A stretch of 8,793 bases of DNA from Saprospiraceae bacterium. GTDB taxonomy: Bacteria > Bacteroidota > Bacteroidia > Chitinophagales > Saprospiraceae. Below, in pieces: positions 1 through 5,584 of this stretch; within the stretch, counting starts at the first letter, position 1, and each line of letters starts with the position of its first letter. The notes beneath the pieces are model-generated. The model ran no database searches. It saw only the letters and a list, made by a program, of their open reading frames with translations, and had not been told where the DNA came from. Both the position numbers and the translations under genes were made by a program. The stretch covers positions 1-8,793 of the forward strand of contig JALOMF010000307.1 in assembly GCA_025455635.1 (NCBI GenBank), in the 5' to 3' direction.

Positions 1-584
1 AGGCGAATGATGATGAAAATGACCAAATTGGCGATTACAAGTATAACAAGAAATCAAATGATTTCACTCTGAAAAGGGATAAAGAAGGTAATGGGAAAAA
101 TCTTGTCGGAAATATAGCTAAAGGAATTCTCAGCGATGGAATAAACTTTAGGGAAAACAACAACACCATTGAAGTGAACGGTGAAGGACAGCCAACTACT
201 GAACAATTTCAAGATTTCATCGTGGCATATTCAGATGAGATAGCACGTGTCGAAATTTCTGGATTTGGGATGAGCGAGAGACCCGTGGATGAAAACGTTA
301 GCGCATATTTGGTATGGGCGCACAAGGAGAATACACCAGTAAAAGCTTTTGACACAAATTTCATCTTGAATCATCAAGTACCAGAAAGGTTGAGGGGTGG
401 GTACGAGGGACATAGTATCTTTGTTAAAGAACATTTTCATACCCATCCTAGGTATCATGAGGGAGAAGGGAATATAAATACAGCTTCAGATGGTGACAGG
501 AATAGTGCATCAAGGCGAAATGGGTTACAACACTATATCCTTAATTTTAGAGGTAAATTTCCTTACAATCCAACAAAGAAGTGA
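1..584 (+). CDS. C-terminus of a probable polymorphic (Rhs-type) toxin with a JAB/JAMM-like metallopeptidase domain, 5' partial
   Basis: The frame is open from the left edge (first full codon at base 3) to a TGA at 582-584, giving 193 visible residues. The GTG at 174 is internal, not the start. In the visible protein, a strand ending in E-H-F is followed by H-T-H-P (residues 146-149) and then S-D-G-D (162-165). This matches the JAMM signature HxHP...SxxD of zinc metallopeptidases, with a longer gap than the usual HxH-x10-D. JAB-like domains are known as C-terminal effector domains of Rhs and other polymorphic toxins in Bacteroidota, and the segment before the motif (N/K-rich, then QPTTEQFQDF) looks like the N-terminal part of such a toxin module. 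No Rhs core repeats are inside the window, so the delivery part is inferred. The very next gene encodes a lipoprotein and overlaps by one base, as in toxin-immunity pairs. The region is visibly AT-rich compared with ruvB and icd, which suggests transfer. The JAB fold is fairly secure; the toxin role is inference. Confidence 0.7.
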   Translation, partial: ANDDENDQIGDYKYNKKSNDFTLKRDKEGNGKNLVGNIAKGILSDGINFRENNNTIEVNGEGQPTTEQFQDFIVAYSDEIARVEISGFGMSERPVDENVSAYLVWAHKENTPVKAFDTNFILNHQVPERLRGGYEGHSIFVKEHFHTHPRYHEGEGNINTASDGDRNSASRRNGLQHYILNFRGKFPYNPTKK

Positions 585-1156
585 TGGTATCAAAAATAAG
601 ATTGACAACTGTAATTTTGTTCATGTTTTCTTGCATATTTGGTTGCAAAACCCAAGGCATAAAGTCTTTAAATATGAATGATTTCAATGCCATTTCAAAA
701 TGGTATGCGATGAAAAATCGGCAATATTTAAAGAATTATAAATCATTTGAACTTTGGAAAGATCCAATTGATACATTAGGATTCACTGTTTATTATGTTA
801 TTCCAAGTGTAAACCCATTCGCTCCTTCCTTAGATATATCAAGTTTGAGAACGTTGCCAACTCATTTTCTAAAGATTAATGAAAATGTTTTTTTTTGGAG
901 GGAAGATGATTACGAGCTGCCTGCCAAGGAAGTTATCAACCAACTTAGTGCTGTTGGGCTTTTTGATTCTACATATATTAAGGTCGCATTGGGTATTATC
1001 AATATAGAAGATGCTATTCCCCCCGATATTGTAACAGATGAAACAATAAAAGCAGCCAAATACGTTGTTTGCAACAATAATGGAAGAATTAGGTATACAT
1101 TGTATTCATCATACGCATCTAGCACTGAAATACCAAAAAGTATTAGGTGTAACTAG
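584..1156 (+). CDS. Lipoprotein, candidate immunity protein to the upstream JAB-like toxin
   Basis: The protein has 190 residues and no family I recognise. The ATG at 584 shares its A with the upstream stop (TGATG), which indicates translational coupling. A GTG one codon earlier (581) is also possible. The N-terminus is a lipoprotein signal: basic n-region (MVSKIR), hydrophobic TTVILFMFSCIF, then a lipobox I-F-G-C with Cys at about residue 20, followed by KTQG. The mature part is mixed alpha/beta in appearance, with several aromatic residues (SKWYAMKNRQY, FFWRED) and no obvious catalytic motif. Position directly after a toxin C-terminus, the tight overlap, matching AT-rich composition and envelope location fit an immunity protein that neutralises an incoming toxin in the periplasm or outer membrane. 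That role is inferred from context only. It could instead be an unrelated lipoprotein co-transcribed with the toxin. Confidence 0.7.
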   Translation: MVSKIRLTTVILFMFSCIFGCKTQGIKSLNMNDFNAISKWYAMKNRQYLKNYKSFELWKDPIDTLGFTVYYVIPSVNPFAPSLDISSLRTLPTHFLKINENVFFWREDDYELPAKEVINQLSAVGLFDSTYIKVALGIINIEDAIPPDIVTDETIKAAKYVVCNNNGRIRYTLYSSYASSTEIPKSIRCN

Positions 1157-1407
1157 TTTGGGCCATTTAGGCTACAAGTTCCCCGCTGGCGGAGAGTCTG
1201 TTCATTGAAAAAGGGAACGCTGGTTCAATGTCTCCGACTTGAACCGAATATCGGCCTGTCTCTGACAGGCGGATCGTAAGGTGCTAGCAAAAGGGAAATA
1301 TCACCTACAATCACCCTGCTGGTACATCAATTGAAAACGACACTGCAAGTCACGAGCTATGCTCATTGTCGGGCTTTTGGCTATGGCCTTTGGCCGAAGT
1401 AACGGCC
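1157..1407. other. Gene-poor spacer between convergent genes, with small palindromes and possible coding debris
   Basis: No convincing gene lies in these 251 bases. Two small palindromes are visible: CCGC-TG-GCGG at 1183-1192, and a 7-bp stem GCCTGTC/GACAGGC with a three-base loop at 1254-1270. Neither is followed by a T-run, so neither is a clear rho-independent terminator. Two short translations look protein-like but are cut by stops: YKFPAGGESVH before a TGA at about 1207, and KGNITYNH at about 1291-1314, which resembles the GNIxYNH motif of Bacteroidota Rhs repeats. They may be remnants of alternative toxin tips, as often trail polymorphic-toxin loci, but they are too short to prove it. 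Confidence 0.35.
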
Positions 1408-2439
1408 TCAAAACTCAAACAACGTCCCCGCCCTTCCCTTCGGCACCACGCCGATATGCTTATATGCTTTTTCGGTAGCCTCCCGGCCACGGGGCGTGCG
1501 CTGGAGGTAGCCTTCCATGATGAGGAACGGCTCGTGTACTTCCTCGATGGTGCCGGGTTCTTCGCCCACTGCCGTGGCGATGGTGGTCAGTCCGACGGGG
1601 CCGCCCTTGAACTTGTTGATGATGGCATCCAGGATTTTGTTGTCCATTTCGTTGAGGCCGCCCTCGTCCACGTTGAGGGCGTTGAGGCCGATTTTAGCGA
1701 TGTCGAGGTCAATGGTGCCCGTGCCCTTCACCTGCGCAAAGTCCCGGATGCGGCGCAGCAGCAGGTTGGCGATGCGGGGAGTGCCACGGCTGCGCCGGGC
1801 GATTTCGTAAGCGCCCTCGTCGGTCATGGGCACGGTCAGCAGCTTGGCGGAGCGGGCCAGGATTTTCTTGAGCGTCTCCACATCGTAGTAGTCGAGGTGG
1901 CAGGTGATGCCAAAGCGGGAACGCATGGGGGCGGTGAGCAGGCCCATGCGGGTGGTGGCGCCCACGAGCGTGAAATTGCTGAGAGCTATCTGGATGCTCC
2001 GGGCATTGGGGCCGGAGTCAATCATGATGTCAATGCGGAAATCCTCCATCGCCGAGTAGAGGTACTCCTCCACGACGGTGTTGAGGCGGTGGATTTCGTC
2101 AATGAAGAGCACGTCGCCGTTTTCGAGGTTGGTGAGCAGGCCAGCGAGGTCGCCGGGTTTTTCCAGCACGGGGCCGGAGGTCATTTTTAGCGAAGCGCCC
2201 AACTCAGTGGAAATGATGTGCGAGAGGGTCGTCTTGCCAAGGCCGGGCGGGCCGTGCAGCAGCACGTGGTCGAGTGCCTCGCCCCGTTGGTTGGCCGCAG
2301 CGATGAAGATGCGCAGGTTGTCCACGATTTGCGGCTGCCCACTGAAATCGTCGAGTTCTTTCGGCCTGAGCGCTTTTTCTACCTGCTTTTCATCGTTGCT
2401 CATGGCCGCTCCCTCAGCGTCTAAATTCGGGTTTTGCAT
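1408..2439 (-). CDS. ruvB: Holliday junction branch migration ATP-dependent DNA helicase RuvB
   Basis: RuvB is the hexameric AAA+ motor that, with RuvA and RuvC, drives branch migration of Holliday junctions in recombination and repair in the cytoplasm. The 343-residue product is of usual family length. Visible motifs are the N-terminal LRPKxxDDFSGQ, Walker A GPPGLGKTT (63-71), Walker B LFIDEIH (111-117, D114/E115), sensor 1 GATTR (160-164), the arginine-finger region PMRSRFG (171-177), sensor 2 RGTPRIANLLLRR (218-230), and the C-terminal winged helix with KFKGGPVGL and RTPRGRE. I chose the ATG at 2437-2439 because NPNLDA matches the N-terminal extension of other Bacteroidota RuvB proteins. 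A second ATG at 2401-2403 (residue 13) is preceded five bases upstream by a purine-rich GAGGGAG and could also be used. ruvA and ruvC are not adjacent. The nearest upstream gene on this strand is a lipoprotein gene, separated by an array of 7-bp repeats. No strong terminator follows the gene. Confidence 0.97.
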   Translation of the reverse strand: MQNPNLDAEGAAMSNDEKQVEKALRPKELDDFSGQPQIVDNLRIFIAAANQRGEALDHVLLHGPPGLGKTTLSHIISTELGASLKMTSGPVLEKPGDLAGLLTNLENGDVLFIDEIHRLNTVVEEYLYSAMEDFRIDIMIDSGPNARSIQIALSNFTLVGATTRMGLLTAPMRSRFGITCHLDYYDVETLKKILARSAKLLTVPMTDEGAYEIARRSRGTPRIANLLLRRIRDFAQVKGTGTIDLDIAKIGLNALNVDEGGLNEMDNKILDAIINKFKGGPVGLTTIATAVGEEPGTIEEVHEPFLIMEGYLQRTPRGREATEKAYKHIGVVPKGRAGTLFEF

Positions 2440-2489
2440 GCTTGAAAGTTATTGGGTTATTGAGGGATTGTGTTGTTGCTGGCCTCCCC

Positions 2490-2606
2490 CAATCGTCAAT
2501 CGTCAATCGTCAATCGTCAATCGTCAATCGTCAATCGTCAATCGTAAATCGTCAATCGTCAATCGTAAATCGTCAATCGTAAATCGTCAATCGTAAATCG
2601 TCAATC
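2490..2606. repeat. Tandem array of 16 heptamers (CAATCGT / AAATCGT) plus a partial unit
   Basis: On the + strand the array consists of exactly sixteen 7-base units (2490-2601) followed by the partial unit CAATC (2602-2606). Units differ only at the first base. Units 1-8 begin with C. Unit 9 is A, 10-11 are C, 12 is A, 13 C, 14 A, 15 C, 16 A. The half nearest ruvB is therefore homogeneous, while the far half drifts into a near-alternating 14-bp pattern, as expected if expansion occurred by slipped-strand copying. The array sits 51 bases upstream of the ruvB start and runs into the stop codon of the preceding gene. Seven bases is not a multiple of three and the array is non-coding except for that stop. 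Copy number is likely to vary between strains. Confidence 0.97.
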
Positions 2607-3224
2607 CCAAACCCCTTCCCCCTGCCAGATAACCTTGCCCCGTTGCAGGAAATTGAGCTGCTTGCGGTGGCAGTCGTCCTGTGCGTTGCCGTTCGATTCA
2701 CAGATGAGTTGGCCATCGCAGTCGTAGAGGAAGCTATTGGGCACGGCCTGGAAAACGAAGAGCCAGAGCTTGCCGGACTGGTACCGGATGATTTTTACGG
2801 GGTTGTGGCGGTCAATGGCTTTGTCCATCCAAGCCACGGCGAAGGGATTGGTGATTTTGCCACAATCAAGCGGTTCGTTCCCTTGCTTGGCGTCTTGGAT
2901 GCAGGTGATTTCGACCATTTCGCTCTCCGCCATGCAGATGCTGGCCATATCGTGCAGCACGTGGAAGTCGAGGCGTACGGACTGGTTGTTTTTGAAGTTG
3001 AAACCATCGGGAAGCACGACGGGGTTGAGCAGTTGGCCATTGCCGAGGCGTATGAGGTAGCCGCAGCCGTCAAGGCCGTCGTAGTCCACCACGGTGCCTT
3101 GGGTTTTGCAGCCCGTGGCAGCTGTAGCAGCGTCTTTTGTTTTGCCGCAGGCGAAAAATGCCGACAGGAAGAGAAAAAGCATGAATCGGGTCTGCAAATT
3201 CACGTAAAATCTATAATTTATCAT
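2601..3224 (-). CDS. Small hypothetical lipoprotein
   Basis: The chosen start at 3222-3224 gives 207 residues. The n-region MINYRFYVNLQTR carries two arginines, followed by hydrophobic FMLFLFLSAFFA and a lipobox-like F-F-A-C with Cys at residue 26. The frame stays open upstream to an ATG at 3303-3305, but that would put a charged stretch ahead of the signal and overlap the repeat hairpin. The later ATG at 3180-3182 leaves no basic n-region, although a near-consensus box TAGATTTT (- strand, 3213 to 3206) lies just upstream of it. The mature part has two halves. The first (GTVVDYDGLDGCGYLIRL...) resembles small beta domains common in Bacteroidota lipoproteins. The second (PFAVAWMDKAI..., FLYDCDGQLIC) resembles an uncharacterised domain often paired with it. 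Many cysteines in the mature part may form disulfides. The final Asp codon and stop (GATTGA) lie in the end of the heptamer array. No function can be assigned. Confidence 0.75.
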   Translation of the reverse strand: MINYRFYVNLQTRFMLFLFLSAFFACGKTKDAATAATGCKTQGTVVDYDGLDGCGYLIRLGNGQLLNPVVLPDGFNFKNNQSVRLDFHVLHDMASICMAESEMVEITCIQDAKQGNEPLDCGKITNPFAVAWMDKAIDRHNPVKIIRYQSGKLWLFVFQAVPNSFLYDCDGQLICESNGNAQDDCHRKQLNFLQRGKVIWQGEGVWD

Positions 3225-3255
3225 TGCCGAAAAAAAGCTGGTTTCGTTACCTTTG
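3224..3255 (+). promoter_or_regulatory. Candidate Bacteroidota housekeeping promoter for icd
   Basis: TACCTTTG at 3248-3255 is a perfect match to the Bacteroidota -7 consensus TAnnTTTG. A TTG (3224-3226) lies 21 bases upstream, within the spacing known for the -33 element in this phylum. Transcription would begin around 3261, giving a leader of about 110 bases that contains the hairpin at 3274-3358. The -33 element overlaps the start codon of the divergent lipoprotein gene, so the two promoters may interfere. The motif match is directly visible; activity is inferred. Confidence 0.65.
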
Positions 3256-3273
3256 CGCCTCTTTTGAAAGGGG

Positions 3274-3358
3274 TTAAGGATTGGAGGATTGGAGGATTGA
3301 ATCATTTAGCAGTTGCCTGAAATTCAATCCTTCAATCCTTCCATCCTCCAATCCTTAA
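3274..3358. repeat. Long imperfect inverted repeat built from 8-bp direct repeats in the icd leader
   Basis: The left arm (3274-3302) contains GGATTGGA, GGATTGGA and GGATTGAA in tandem. The right arm (3322-3358) contains TTCAATCC twice, then TTCCATCC and TCCAATCC. The arms pair in a perfect 16-bp outer stem (3274-3289 with 3343-3358) and a perfect 9-bp inner stem (3294-3302 with 3322-3330). An asymmetric internal loop (4 and 12 bases) separates the stems, and a 19-base loop closes the structure. The right arm has one extra 8-bp unit. The stem ends 12 bases before the icd ATG. There is no T-run, so it is not a standard terminator. It may affect stability or translation of the icd mRNA, or be a mobile or slippage-derived repeat with no regulatory role. 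Confidence 0.9.
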
Positions 3359-3370
3359 AAACATTACAAG

Positions 3371-4636
3371 ATGACCGGAACAAAAGTAACGATTGCCAAA
3401 GGTAAATTAAAAGTACCGAATGACCCCATCATCCCTTTCATCGAAGGCGATGGCACGGGTGCCGATATCTGGGCTGCCTCTGTGCGAGTGCTCGATGCAG
3501 CTGTTGAAAAAGCCTACAAAGGCAAGAAAAAAATCGTTTGGAAAGAAGTCTTGGCTGGCGAAAAAGCCTTCAACCAAACCGGCAACTGGCTGCCGACCGA
3601 AACGCTCGACGTCATCCGTGAGCATTTGGTGGCCATCAAAGGCCCATTGACCACGCCCGTGGGCGGCGGTATCCGCTCGCTGAACGTGGCGCTGCGCCAG
3701 GAGTTGGACCTCTATGCTTGCGTGCGTCCGGTGCAATATTTCAAAGGCGTGCCTTCGCCTGTGAAGGAGCCGCACCTCGTGGACATGGTGATTTTCCGGG
3801 AAAACACCGAGGACATCTACGCTGGCATCGAGTACCAAGCCGGAACTCCAGAAGTGGAAAAACTGCTCAATTTCCTCCAAAACGAAATGGGCGTGAAGAA
3901 AATACGCTTCCCCAAGACGTCATCCTTGGGCATCAAACCCGTGTCGAAAGAAGGAACGGAAAGGCTCGTGAGGAGCGCATTGCAATATACTATTGCGGAG
4001 AAAAAACCTTCGCTGACCATCGTTCACAAGGGTAATATCATGAAGTTTACCGAAGGTAAATTCAAGGAATGGGGCTATGAGCTGGCCGAGCGGGAGTTTG
4101 GCGACAAGGTCTTCACTTGGGCACAGTACGACCGCATCAAGGACGCCAGTGGCGAGGCTGCTGCCAACACGGCGCAAAACGAAGCTGTGAAAGCGGGCAA
4201 AATCATCGTAAAAGACGTGATTGCCGATGCGTTCCTTCAGCAAATCCTGTTGCGTCCGGCGGAGTACTCGGTCATTGCCACGCTGAACCTCAACGGCGAC
4301 TATATCTCCGACGCCTTGGCTGCGCAAGTGGGCGGTATCGGCATCGCACCCGGCGCCAATATCAACTACATCACGGGCCACGCCATCTTTGAGGCCACCC
4401 ACGGCACGGCGCCAAAATACGCTGGCTTGGACAAGGTGAACCCCTCTTCGGTCATCCTTTCCGGCGAGATGATGTTCCGCTTCCTTGGCTGGACCAAGGC
4501 TGCCGACCTCATCCTCAAGAGCATGAAACGGGCCATCAGCAAGAAGCGGGTCACTTACGATTTCCACCGCTTGATGAAGGGCGCCACGCTGTTGAAATGC
4601 TCCGAGTTTGGCGACGAGATGATTGCGAACATGTGA
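3371..4636 (+). CDS. icd: NADP-dependent isocitrate dehydrogenase
   Basis: Isocitrate dehydrogenase oxidatively decarboxylates isocitrate to 2-oxoglutarate with NADP+ in the cytoplasmic TCA cycle. The 421-residue product is close in length and sequence to the E. coli Icd type. Visible landmarks are the substrate loop GGGIRSLNVALRQ (98-110), whose S103 corresponds to E. coli S113 (the AceK-regulated serine); the catalytic Tyr in ENTEDIYAGIE (Y150) and Lys in VHKGNIMKFTEG (K220); metal-binding aspartates in KDVIADAF (D286) and NLNGDYISD (D310, D314); and HGTAPKYAG with K349/Y350, the residue pair that selects NADP over NAD. Residues about 246-276 form a divergent insert rich in Ala and Asn. The ATG at 3371 is preceded by an A-rich stretch without a clear Shine-Dalgarno, which is normal in this phylum. 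The gene appears monocistronic: own promoter upstream, strong terminator downstream. Confidence 0.97.
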   Translation: MTGTKVTIAKGKLKVPNDPIIPFIEGDGTGADIWAASVRVLDAAVEKAYKGKKKIVWKEVLAGEKAFNQTGNWLPTETLDVIREHLVAIKGPLTTPVGGGIRSLNVALRQELDLYACVRPVQYFKGVPSPVKEPHLVDMVIFRENTEDIYAGIEYQAGTPEVEKLLNFLQNEMGVKKIRFPKTSSLGIKPVSKEGTERLVRSALQYTIAEKKPSLTIVHKGNIMKFTEGKFKEWGYELAEREFGDKVFTWAQYDRIKDASGEAAANTAQNEAVKAGKIIVKDVIADAFLQQILLRPAEYSVIATLNLNGDYISDALAAQVGGIGIAPGANINYITGHAIFEATHGTAPKYAGLDKVNPSSVILSGEMMFRFLGWTKAADLILKSMKRAISKKRVTYDFHRLMKGATLLKCSEFGDEMIANM

Positions 4637-4653
4637 TGCTACAAATGATGAAC

Positions 4654-4691
4654 GCTCGCCTGCCTTGGGCAGGATAAATGGATTGACGAGC
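4654..4691. other. Small two-part palindrome downstream of icd
   Basis: GCTCG (4654-4658) pairs with CGAGC (4687-4691), enclosing a tighter hairpin CCTGCC-TTG-GGCAGG (4659-4673). No T-run follows it, and the real terminator is about 15 bases further on. The inner hairpin resembles the CCTGTC-TCT-GACAGG hairpin at 1255-1269, so both may belong to a family of small intergenic palindromes. With two loose examples this is only a suggestion. Confidence 0.45.
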
Positions 4692-4703
4692 TTCATTTTG
4701 TTC

Positions 4704-4740
4704 AAAAAAAAAAGGCGACCACTACAATGGTCGCCTTTTT
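4704..4740. terminator. Bidirectional rho-independent terminator between convergent genes
   Basis: An A-run (4704-4713) precedes a perfect 8-bp stem GGCGACCA (4714-4721) / TGGTCGCC (4728-4735), with loop CTACAA and then TTTTT (4736-4740). The A and T tracts extend the pairing by five more bases. Because each strand has a stem followed by a T-tract, it can stop transcription from icd on the + strand and from the T9SS gene on the - strand, whose stop codon is only 20 bases away. Confidence 0.92.
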
Positions 4741-4759
4741 ATGTTTTGGAAAAACCCCA

Positions 4760-5584
4760 TCACCGCACCAGCACCAAATCCCCGAAAAGGTACTCCACCC
4801 TTCCATCAATATAAGCTACCTCGGCCCGCCAAGCGAAGACGGCTGGTTTCTGCATTTGACCCTCAAACTTGCCGTCCCAGCCAAGCTGCTCCATGTTAGG
4901 TTGGAAATTGGTGCGGTCGAACACCTTCCCGCCGTAGCGATTGAAGATTTGGAACGAGTTGATTTGGGTGATGGCGCTCGTGTTGGCGAAGACGGTGATT
5001 AAATCGTTGCTGCCGTCGCCATTTGGTGAAAATGCGTTCGGTACGAAGACATCGAGTTCTTTGATGACCCGAACGTTCAGCCTGTCCCCTAGCTCACAGC
5101 CGTTTTCATCCCAGACTTTCAGGGCGTAAAATGTGGTTTCCAAGGGCCTCACCCATTCCGAAAACTCGACCATAGCAGTGGCATCTTTTGCCTGCCAAGC
5201 GAAGGAGTCAACGGGGGAGAAGCTCACCTGTGGGTCGAGCAGGATGCTGTCGCCGAGGTTAATGGAAAGGTCGTCGCCCAGCTCCAGGAACAACTCCTGC
5301 GGCGCCTCGAATTGAATGCTGGTGTCCACTTTGCAGCCGTTTCCGTCCATGATTTCCAACAAATAGCTGTCGGCAGGTAGGTTGTCGAATACCACCGGAG
5401 CGTATTTCAAACTGGAATTGGACAGCTGGACGGTCACATCGCCAGCGCCGCCGCTCCAACTTGGCACTTCCACGTAGCCATCGTCCACCCCGAAGCAGCG
5501 GGGCGACTCGAAATAGACAGATGGCACAAAAAGGTCAGGCTCGGTGAGCGCAATGGACGTTGTGTCTTTACAGCCGATGACCAT
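4760..5584 (-). CDS. C-terminal part of a T9SS cargo protein with type B (gliding motility-associated) sorting domain; frameshifted from the upstream ORF
   Basis: The 274-codon frame begins mid-module. Its first ATG (5582-5584) is probably not a true start, because residues from CKDTTSIALTEPD onward continue the SprB-like repeat that the other frame starts. Domains in order: end of one SprB-like module (1-20); a complete one from CFGVDDGYVEV to IMDGNGCKVD (30-87); a further Ig-like module from about 96 ending KVWDENGCELG (156-166); and the C-terminal domain from LDVFVPNAFSPNGDGSND (177-194) through FNRYGGKVFDR and LGWDGKF to FGDLVLVR (about 4763-5056). That last domain is the CHU_C / gliding motility-associated type B signal, which directs export across the outer membrane by the type IX secretion system. 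On its own this fragment has no signal peptide, so without frame restoration it would not reach the periplasm. Confidence 0.85.
   Translation of the reverse strand: MVIGCKDTTSIALTEPDLFVPSVYFESPRCFGVDDGYVEVPSWSGGAGDVTVQLSNSSLKYAPVVFDNLPADSYLLEIMDGNGCKVDTSIQFEAPQELFLELGDDLSINLGDSILLDPQVSFSPVDSFAWQAKDATAMVEFSEWVRPLETTFYALKVWDENGCELGDRLNVRVIKELDVFVPNAFSPNGDGSNDLITVFANTSAITQINSFQIFNRYGGKVFDRTNFQPNMEQLGWDGKFEGQMQKPAVFAWRAEVAYIDGRVEYLFGDLVLVR

Noticed and set aside
174..584. GTG at 174 as the true start of a short JAB protein
   Set aside because: The same frame is open to the left edge and the upstream residues read as a continuous toxin-like sequence, so the gene is more likely cut by the window.
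1254..1270. Rho-independent terminator after the immunity lipoprotein
   Set aside because: The 7-bp stem is good, but there is no T-run on either side and it lies about 100 bases from the stop codon.
1366..2190. Long + strand open frame of 274 codons opposite ruvB
   Set aside because: It is the antisense shadow of a clear ruvB. Its composition (many His, Val, Gly, Ala) follows from high-GC codons read backwards, and it has no family resemblance.
2490..2606. CRISPR array
   Set aside because: Units are 7 bases with no spacers between them. This is a simple tandem repeat.
2643..3320. Long + strand open frame opposite the small lipoprotein gene
   Set aside because: The - strand frame has a lipoprotein signal peptide and a plausible fold. 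The + strand frame runs through the repeat hairpin and shows no motif.
3920..4705. Long - strand open frame opposite icd
   Set aside because: icd is unambiguous over the whole stretch, so this is an antisense artefact.
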